IMG/VR virus record: IMGVR_UViG_3300024520_000475 | Coordinates: 1 to 24,749 of that record | Length of the DNA stretch: 24,749 bases | Strand: one strand, 5' to 3' | Source: a virus | Shown here: one piece after another, positions 23,336 to 24,749 of the stretch | Layout: the number at the start of each line of letters is the position of its first letter | Numbering within the stretch: the stretch's first letter is position 1 | The notes under the pieces: generated by a model | Seen by the model: the letters and a program-made list of their open reading frames with translations, nothing else | What the model was told of the DNA's origin: nothing | Database searches by the model: none | Position numbers and translations under genes: made by a program

Positions 23336-24631
23336 TTAGTTAGGTATCCGTAGCACCTTAAACCCAACACCACCTGAGTCAGCCGCACCGACAGTCACGC
23401 GCTCAAGGGTGGCGTTATCTACATCATAAAGAAGCATCGAGGTATTGCCAGCTGTAGCGTCATTATCAGCACTTATTCTTGTTACATCGTCAACTCTCAA
23501 GCTCGCCGACGCACCCGTTAATGCGTATTCTCCTTCAATATCCCAGCCATTAGCCGGCACTGATTTAGGTGCGATAACTTGGTGCCCTCTTGGTAAATAA
23601 AGCTGCGACCTATTGCCGCCCGTTGCATCTCCAGTTAAATCAATCTCATCACCATCAATAGTTGTGTAACTATTTACGCCAATTGTAGTGTCATTAACTC
23701 GGTTAAGTTTAATGCCTGACAAGCCCTCAGAAATAGGGTTTCCTGAAATAACGCCAGCATCAACGCGGTCGCACAGTATCTGTGTGCCGTCGTAAGAACC
23801 TGGGCCAAGCGCTGTAGTAGAATTATTCTTAGAGCAGGTGTTACCTATAACAGTGGGGTTTATCACAGAATCTGCACCCGCATTATCCCCAAGATGCAAG
23901 CCCGCTGAGTTTACGTTGTAATTCTTACCGAACCTATTACCAATTATCTGTGGGTTTGTTCCGATAAACTTACCACCAGTATTACACTGGTCAAGCTTGT
24001 TAAGTGTGACTAAGTTATTGCTCCCATCTTCAAGCACCCCAATATCAAAGCCTTTCTTAATCTCGCCATCGCTAACAACATTATCGGAGCCGGTGATGTG
24101 GATACCGATACTACCGGTAGTGATGCCTGTGCCGTCCAGGATGGTTACAGGCTCGGCATCAATCAGGAATGACTCAAAATGATTAGCGCCAGACTCCAGG
24201 GCGACGCACGCGGTAGGACTCGTTGCATCAAACCGAGTAATCAGTATATTTTTAGTAGATACGATTCCGCTACTGGTGGCAGTGACAGCCCTTGTTGCAT
24301 TCTGATCCATATCAATAGATATGTCCCTTAGAATCAATTGAAAAGAGTTTTCTGCTAAAAATACGCTTTTCGCTGTGTCATTGAAATCACACAAGAAAGT
24401 ACAATCAGCCGCCGATAGTGAATAATCATAACGGTCGCCCTCTATAATAACGCTTCGAGTGGTCGCTAATTCATCAGTCAAACGATAGGGGCCGCCATAA
24501 GCTGTTACATGGGCAGACGCATCAATAGCAGCCTGAATAGCTGCTGTATCATCGGTTACGCCATCACCTACAGCGCCAAAGTCTTTAACGCTAACCCTTT
24601 CTAATACGCTTCCGCGAACTATTGTTGTCAT
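23336..24631 (-). CDS. Tailspike with pectate-lyase-type beta-helix
   Basis: The 431-residue protein begins MTTIVRGSVLERV and runs straight into VSVKDFGAVGDGVTDDTAAI (13-32), the classic start of the pectate-lyase-fold beta-helix in tailspikes. Short strands with Asn/Gly turns follow through about 330 (for example GIHITGSDNVVSDGEI). The C-terminal 100 residues look like a trimerisation or cap domain. It probably binds, and may degrade, host surface polysaccharide. Active-site residues cannot be identified by eye. The start overlaps the stop of the upstream membrane-protein gene (ATGA) after GGTGGTGG. Its place before the terminase genes, away from the other tail genes, suggests a module exchanged on its own. 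Confidence 0.85.
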   Translation of the reverse strand: MTTIVRGSVLERVSVKDFGAVGDGVTDDTAAIQAAIDASAHVTAYGGPYRLTDELATTRSVIIEGDRYDYSLSAADCTFLCDFNDTAKSVFLAENSFQLILRDISIDMDQNATRAVTATSSGIVSTKNILITRFDATSPTACVALESGANHFESFLIDAEPVTILDGTGITTGSIGIHITGSDNVVSDGEIKKGFDIGVLEDGSNNLVTLNKLDQCNTGGKFIGTNPQIIGNRFGKNYNVNSAGLHLGDNAGADSVINPTVIGNTCSKNNSTTALGPGSYDGTQILCDRVDAGVISGNPISEGLSGIKLNRVNDTTIGVNSYTTIDGDEIDLTGDATGGNRSQLYLPRGHQVIAPKSVPANGWDIEGEYALTGASASLRVDDVTRISADNDATAGNTSMLLYDVDNATLERVTVGAADSGGVGFKVLRIPN

Positions 24632-24749
24632 TCTCCACCACCTTTATATTCGTTACTGGATTCTTTATCGTTTGTTCTAGCGGAGTGATCCGAGTAAGTC
24701 TCACTGCTAATGAAGACAGACAGCACACCTGCTGCAGCCAGTATTAAGT
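24628..24749 (-). CDS. 3' end of a small membrane protein (partial)
   Basis: The frame is open from the window edge to a TGA that overlaps the tailspike start. The visible 39 residues begin LILAAAGVLSVFIS, a hydrophobic helix, and then a polar, charged tail ending KESSNEYKGGGE. One membrane helix with a charged C-terminus fits a holin or another small phage membrane protein, but the rest of the gene is missing and the family is not recognised. Confidence 0.5.
   Translation of the reverse strand, partial: LILAAAGVLSVFISSETYSDHSARTNDKESSNEYKGGGE

Noticed and set aside
23251-23340. Forward-strand hydrophobic frame of about 27 codons (GTG start, ends SAWLI) in the tailspike-terminase gap
   Set aside because: It is antisense to the reverse late operon, has no good ribosome-binding site, and overlaps the MALTKV frame; hydrophobicity alone is not evidence.
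23232-23345. A possible attC at the tailspike end (ACCTAAC fits RYYYAAC on the reverse strand; GTTAGGT on the forward strand)
   Set aside because: It is the last codons of the tailspike, with no second box at proper distance and no paired arms.
1-24749. CRISPR arrays, insertion sequences, tRNAs, phage integrase
   Set aside because: None seen on either strand; no regularly spaced repeats of CRISPR length and no transposase or recombinase motifs.

Overview
The window is most of the late (virion) module of a tailed phage with a short-tail, T7-like plan. Next to it is a short forward-strand block carrying a class II ribonucleotide reductase. At the extreme left edge lies DNA that looks like an integron gene-cassette array. 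Virion gene order, a terminase of the T7-like type, paired tail-tube proteins and a B12-dependent reductase together suggest a marine podovirus of the SIO1/VpV262 (cobavirus, Zobellviridae-like) sort, probably infecting a gammaproteobacterium or related marine bacterium. That affiliation is inferred from gene content only. No phage RNA polymerase, DNA polymerase, integrase, tRNA or CRISPR array is seen in the window.

Layout. (1) 1-412, about 38% G+C by hand count: the end of one small gene, an attC-like site, a complete 50-residue gene and a second attC-like site. Each stop codon lies one base before its site. A third small gene (432-629) starts the same distance after the second site as the 50-residue gene starts after the first, and is followed by what may be a truncated third site. 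(2) 432-3498, forward strand, about 46% G+C where counted: a cysteine-rich protein, a zinc-finger plus membrane-anchor protein, a DUF3310-type protein, the monomeric class II ribonucleotide reductase, and a 101-residue unknown. The genes overlap or nearly touch, as in an operon. (3) 3506-3535: a hairpin terminator between the convergent forward and reverse blocks. (4) 3540-24749, all reverse strand. In transcription order: the end of a membrane protein, a tailspike, small and large terminase, portal, a small unknown, scaffold, major capsid, a decoration-like protein, a head-fibre-like protein, a basic HNH-like protein, tail tube A, a small basic protein, tail tube B, three internal virion proteins preceded by a 55-residue protein, a lipoprotein, a fibre-like structural protein, and a membrane/coiled-coil protein.

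How it works together. The forward block would supply deoxynucleotides (reductase) and small accessory functions for replication. The reverse block builds and packages the capsid, adds the tail tube and ejection proteins, and ends with likely lysis or envelope proteins. Two strong hairpins lie just after the major capsid gene and just after the decoration gene, which could raise capsid output relative to downstream genes. The only sizeable gap in the reverse block (11848-11992) holds a tandem array of 10-bp repeats. The most unusual feature is the left edge, where integron-like cassettes abut phage genes.
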